Shown here piece by piece: positions 61,143-64,000 of a DNA stretch of 64,000 nt. The notes beneath the pieces are model-generated. The model made no database searches. It was given only the letters and a program-made list of their open reading frames with translations, and had not been told where the DNA came from. Positions within the stretch are counted from its first letter, which is position 1. Each line of letters starts with the position of its first letter. This DNA comes from Streptomyces profundus (GTDB taxonomy: Bacteria > Actinomycetota > Actinomycetes > Streptomycetales > Streptomycetaceae): assembly GCF_020740535.1 (NCBI RefSeq), contig NZ_CP082362.1, positions 6,879,501 through 6,943,500 of the forward strand, written 5' to 3'. The position numbers were made by a program, and so were the translations under genes.

Positions 61143-61940
61143 TCAGGCGGAGTCCGGTCGGGCAGCGGGCTCCGGGAGCGGGTGTGCGATCAGCGCGAAG
61201 CGGTGGCAACTGACGCGCATCGGCTGACCGTTGCTCATCCGCTGGTGCAGCGCGTCCAGTCGCTCAGCATAGCGATCGACGTCGAAGTCCGGTACATGCC
61301 AGGGGGTGATGCGCAGGAACAGCACCAGCGCGGCGATGTCCGAGATCTGGTCCCCGACCAGCGCCTCCTCCTGCCAGTCGACCGCGAAGCCGCCACTCGT
61401 CAACTCCGCCACCGCGGACGCCAGGGAGAAGCCCCGATAGGTGTGGGGCGGGGCGCCCAGGGCCGCGTTCACCTCCTCCAGATCACGGCCGCCGACCTGC
61501 TGGGTGACGAACACGCCGTCCTCCGTCAGCACCCGGCGCAACTCGGCCGGGTCGTAGGCCGTGTGACGGCTGACGACCAGCTGGAACGAGGCGTCGGGAA
61601 AGGGGAGCCGGCCGTCCTCGCCCGGCTCCACCACCGTCACGCCCAGCGGTTCGAGGCGTCGGCTGGCGATCGGCACGTTGGGCGGGTACCCCTCGGTGGC
61701 CGCCACCCGGGCCGGCAGCGGGCCGAGCGAGGAGAGCAACTCGCCACCCCCCGTGCCCAGATCGAGCAGTGAGCCGACCCTTGGCAGCCGCTCCCGTACC
61801 AGGCGCTCATAGCTCCACGGCAGGATCTCCCTCGGGTCCGGCAGTCGGCCCTCGAAGCGCGTGAAGTCCCAGCCCTCGAACGGAGTTGTGAGCCCCTCAT
61901 CGATCAGCACCCGCAGTGCGTCATTCCCCATGCGGGCCAT
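61143..61940 (-). CDS. class I SAM-dependent methyltransferase
   Basis: 265 residues from the ATG at 61940 (MARMGNDALRVLIDEG); a second ATG at 61931 is possible and neither has a clear ribosome site. The Methyltransf_11-type core has motif I SLLDLGTGGGELLSSLG, motif II-like RVAATEGYPP, and PFPDASFQLVVSRHTAYDPAELRRVLTEDGVFVTQQVGG. Substrate unknown. No pathway neighbour. Confidence 0.85.
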   Translation of the reverse strand: MARMGNDALRVLIDEGLTTPFEGWDFTRFEGRLPDPREILPWSYERLVRERLPRVGSLLDLGTGGGELLSSLGPLPARVAATEGYPPNVPIASRRLEPLGVTVVEPGEDGRLPFPDASFQLVVSRHTAYDPAELRRVLTEDGVFVTQQVGGRDLEEVNAALGAPPHTYRGFSLASAVAELTSGGFAVDWQEEALVGDQISDIAALVLFLRITPWHVPDFDVDRYAERLDALHQRMSNGQPMRVSCHRFALIAHPLPEPAARPDSA

Positions 61941-62043
61941 TCTGTGAGGCCGACGACCGGCCCGCCAGAAGGTTTCCGACTGACCGCGGCGGATCTCGGC
62001 GGATCGCGACTGGTGGCGGTGGATCGCGGTGGGGCGCGGCTGG

Positions 62044-63543
62044 TCATGGTGGGCCCGCGTCGGCGCGCTGTCGGGCCGCGAGGGCGTGGGCGGCTTCTCG
62101 GGTGGCCGGATAGAGGTCGCGGTAGAGACCATAGAGCTGCGCGTAGCCCGCCGCCGTCGTGGGGTCGGGCTCCACCCGCTGCTCGATCGGGTTCCAGGAG
62201 GCGATGGCCGTCGGCGCCGCCCGGCCGGTGCCCACCGCGGCCAGGAAGGCGTCGCCATAGGCCGCGCCGATGGTGTGCCGGGGCATCTCCTGCGGCCGGC
62301 CGGTGACGTTCGAGACGATACGGGGCCACAGCTCCCTGGCCCCGCCGCCCACCGCCACCAGCCGTGTGACCTGACCGCCGGCGGCGTCCATCGCCTCCAG
62401 ATGGTGACGCACCCCGAAGGCCGTCGCCTCCAGGGCGGCGCGGTACAGATGGCCGCGCCCATGGCGCAGCGTCAACCCCAGCACCAGACCACGCGCGTCG
62501 GGATCGAACAGCGGGGTCCTCTCACCGGCGAAGTAGGGCAGCATCAGCAGCCCCTCGGCGCCCGGCGGCAGCGTGCCCGCCTCCGCCGCCAGGGTCTCGT
62601 AGTCGGTGCCCGTGAGATCCCGCAGCCAGCCGGTGACCGCACCCGAGGTGGCCATGCCGCCGGCGAGACAGTAGGTGTCGGGGAAGACGCCCCTGGCGCA
62701 CCAGAGATCCGGGGTGGGGCGAGGCGCGGTCACGACGTTGACCAGGAACATCGTGGTGCCGTACATCAGCATGAGGTCCCCTGGCTCTGCGACGCCCACG
62801 GCGGTGGCCTCGGCCCAGGCGTCGACCGTGCCGGCCACCACGGGGGTGCCGGCGGGGAGGCCCGTCGCGGCCGAGGCCTCCCTGGTGACCTCGCCGACGA
62901 CCTCCGCCGGCCACACCAGCCGGGGCCATTCGAGGCCGGGCGCCACCTCCTCGCACCACTCCTCGATCCACCGGCCGCGCCGCAGGTCGTAGAGGGGCAC
63001 GCACTGGCTGGCCGAGTGGTGGTCCAGGACGTAGGCGCCGGTGAGCCGGTACACCAGATGGGAGCTCGCCATGAACCAACGCCGGGCCCTGGCGTACACC
63101 TCGGGCTCCGCGTCTCGCAGCCAGGCGAGCTTGGGCCCGACCGCCTGGCTGGTCAGCGGCGACCCGCAGCGCTCCAGCACCTCGGCGGTGCCGAACCGGT
63201 CGCGCTGCCGCTCGATCTGCTCGCCGGCCCTGGTGTCCACGCCGTAGAGGATGGCCGGGCGCAGCGGGGAACCGTCCGCTTCGGTGGGCAGCAGGCAGGG
63301 GCCGATGCCGCTGACGCCCACGGCGGCGATGGACTCGTCCGGCGGTGCCTGGGCGCGGAGTTGGGCGACGAGCGTTCGGAAGTCGCGCCACCACACCGCC
63401 TCCGCGTCGTGCTCCACCCAGCCGGGACGGGGGGTGGAGGTCCGGTGCTCCGTGACGGCCTGGGCGACGAGGGTGCCGTCGGGGCGCAGCAGCACGCCCT
63501 TGGAGCCTGAGGTGCCGATATCGATTCCGAGCAGCAGGGGCAT
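62044..63543 (-). CDS. FGGY-family sugar kinase (xylulokinase-like)
   Basis: 499 residues from the ATG at 63543 (GGAG upstream); the frame is open further but the kinase starts LLLGIDIGTSGSKGVLL. Landmarks: PGWVEHDAEAVWWRDF, GVSGIGPCLLPT, the ATPase-fold GTPVVAGTVDAWAEA, PYFAGERTPLFDPDARG and the FGGY signature 2 region RLVAVGGGARELWPRIVSNVTGRPQEMPRHT. Closest in feel to xylulokinase, but FGGY kinases are easily confused (gluconate, ribulose, erythritol). No isomerase or transporter is adjacent. It is divergent from the glycosylase gene at 63737. Confidence 0.85.
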   Translation of the reverse strand: MPLLLGIDIGTSGSKGVLLRPDGTLVAQAVTEHRTSTPRPGWVEHDAEAVWWRDFRTLVAQLRAQAPPDESIAAVGVSGIGPCLLPTEADGSPLRPAILYGVDTRAGEQIERQRDRFGTAEVLERCGSPLTSQAVGPKLAWLRDAEPEVYARARRWFMASSHLVYRLTGAYVLDHHSASQCVPLYDLRRGRWIEEWCEEVAPGLEWPRLVWPAEVVGEVTREASAATGLPAGTPVVAGTVDAWAEATAVGVAEPGDLMLMYGTTMFLVNVVTAPRPTPDLWCARGVFPDTYCLAGGMATSGAVTGWLRDLTGTDYETLAAEAGTLPPGAEGLLMLPYFAGERTPLFDPDARGLVLGLTLRHGRGHLYRAALEATAFGVRHHLEAMDAAGGQVTRLVAVGGGARELWPRIVSNVTGRPQEMPRHTIGAAYGDAFLAAVGTGRAAPTAIASWNPIEQRVEPDPTTAAGYAQLYGLYRDLYPATREAAHALAARQRADAGPP

Positions 63544-63736
63544 GGCACGCTCCGAAGGTGTCGAGGGGCGGCTGGGGTGGGCGTGTGCGTCCGGGACATG
63601 GCCGGGAATCCGTCGGTCGAGCACGGATCCTAGGCGCGGATGTCGAGGCGCTGACCGGGTGGGCCGCTGACTGGTGGGTGTTGGCCGGATGGGCGTTGGC
63701 AGTGCCGGGACGGCGGGATCGTCGTAGCCTGGGCCT

Positions 63737-64000
63737 ATGCCCGAACTGTCGGATGTCGAGGCGTATCGCCGCGTCCTGGCCGAATGCGGGCCGGGACATC
63801 GCGTCGAGCGTGTCGAGGTGAGGGACGCCGGAGTGCTGCGCGGCGGCCTCACCGCCGGACGGCTGCGGGACGCCCTCGCCGGGAGCCGCGTCACCGAGCC
63901 GCGACGCCACGGCAAGTGGCTGATCATGCACACCGAGGGGCCCGCGTTGCTCCTCCACTTCGGGATGACCGGGCAACTGGTCTGTGCCCGGGCGGCCGAG
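63737..64000 (+). CDS. Fpg/Nei-family DNA glycosylase (partial, cut by right edge)
   Basis: First 88 residues of a base-excision-repair glycosylase/AP lyase. The ATG at 63737 gives MPELSDVEAYRRVLAECG; after removal of Met the catalytic Pro and the following Glu are in place. In most family members the next residues read LPEVE or LPDVE, here LSDVE. HGKWLIMHTEGPALLLHFGMTGQL contains the conserved lysine and the MTG loop. The H2TH and zinc-finger regions lie beyond the window, so Fpg and Nei cannot be told apart. Confidence 0.85.
   Translation, partial: MPELSDVEAYRRVLAECGPGHRVERVEVRDAGVLRGGLTAGRLRDALAGSRVTEPRRHGKWLIMHTEGPALLLHFGMTGQLVCARAAE

Overview
The window is high-GC actinobacterial DNA that fits a Streptomyces or close relative. 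GTG starts are frequent, third codon positions are almost all G/C, genes are tightly packed on both strands, and the gene families are typical of that group: two S-adenosyl methyltransferases of the DUF574 family, RppA, a split LigD-Pol/LigC pair, a Vms1/eRF1-like protein, DUF4032 and PucR. About 54 protein genes are supported. No tRNA, rRNA, CRISPR array or insertion sequence was seen.

Layout. 1-3.2 kb: biotin genes bioB (cut by the left edge) and divergent bioF, then a D-2-hydroxyacid dehydrogenase. 3.3-8.7 kb: two paralogous DUF574 methyltransferases flank a break-repair segment (stand-alone LigD-type polymerase, LigC-type ligase, two small membrane proteins, a bacterial PH-domain protein). 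8.7-11.7 kb: a NUDIX hydrolase and a P450-rppA pair for tetrahydroxynaphthalene/flaviolin pigment.

11.8-22.5 kb is saccharide cluster A: a ROK repressor, an Opp/Dpp-family importer in which the second permease and first ATPase are fused, a GH2 beta-mannosidase, and a LacI-type sensor without a DNA-binding domain. The sensor is separated from the mannosidase only by one in-frame TGA. Two near-identical promoter/operator modules sit before the importer and before the mannosidase. 22.5-33.1 kb holds mostly single genes: DinB, an MFS exporter, a TPR protein, a nucleotidyltransferase, an animal-type short transketolase, a Vms1-like protein, a PfpI/DJ-1 protein, a DyP peroxidase fused to a lectin-like domain, and an F420-type oxidoreductase.

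33.2-42 kb is cluster B: a LacI repressor, a second Opp-type importer with all five parts as separate genes, and a GH1 beta-glucosidase, closed by a strong terminator. 42-48.8 kb: 6-phosphogluconate dehydrogenase, aldo/keto reductase, ZIP transporter, a secreted beta-helix protein and a secreted endonuclease I (divergent), and a DUF4032 kinase-fold protein. 48.8-53.8 kb is cluster C: a LacI repressor divergent from a CebEFG-like sugar importer without its own ATPase, with paired 14-bp operators between them. 53.8-64 kb: a UbiA prenyltransferase, a PucR regulator, a secreted GH51 arabinofuranosidase, a MarR regulator, an unrecognised protein, a methyltransferase, an FGGY kinase, and the start of an Fpg/Nei glycosylase at the right edge.

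The main theme is plant-polysaccharide use. Three importers under three local repressors (ROK, LacI, LacI) feed a cytoplasmic mannosidase and glucosidase. Secreted GH51 and beta-helix enzymes may release oligosaccharides outside. Transketolase, 6-phosphogluconate dehydrogenase and an FGGY kinase give a pentose-phosphate side. All substrate assignments are inference from families and context.
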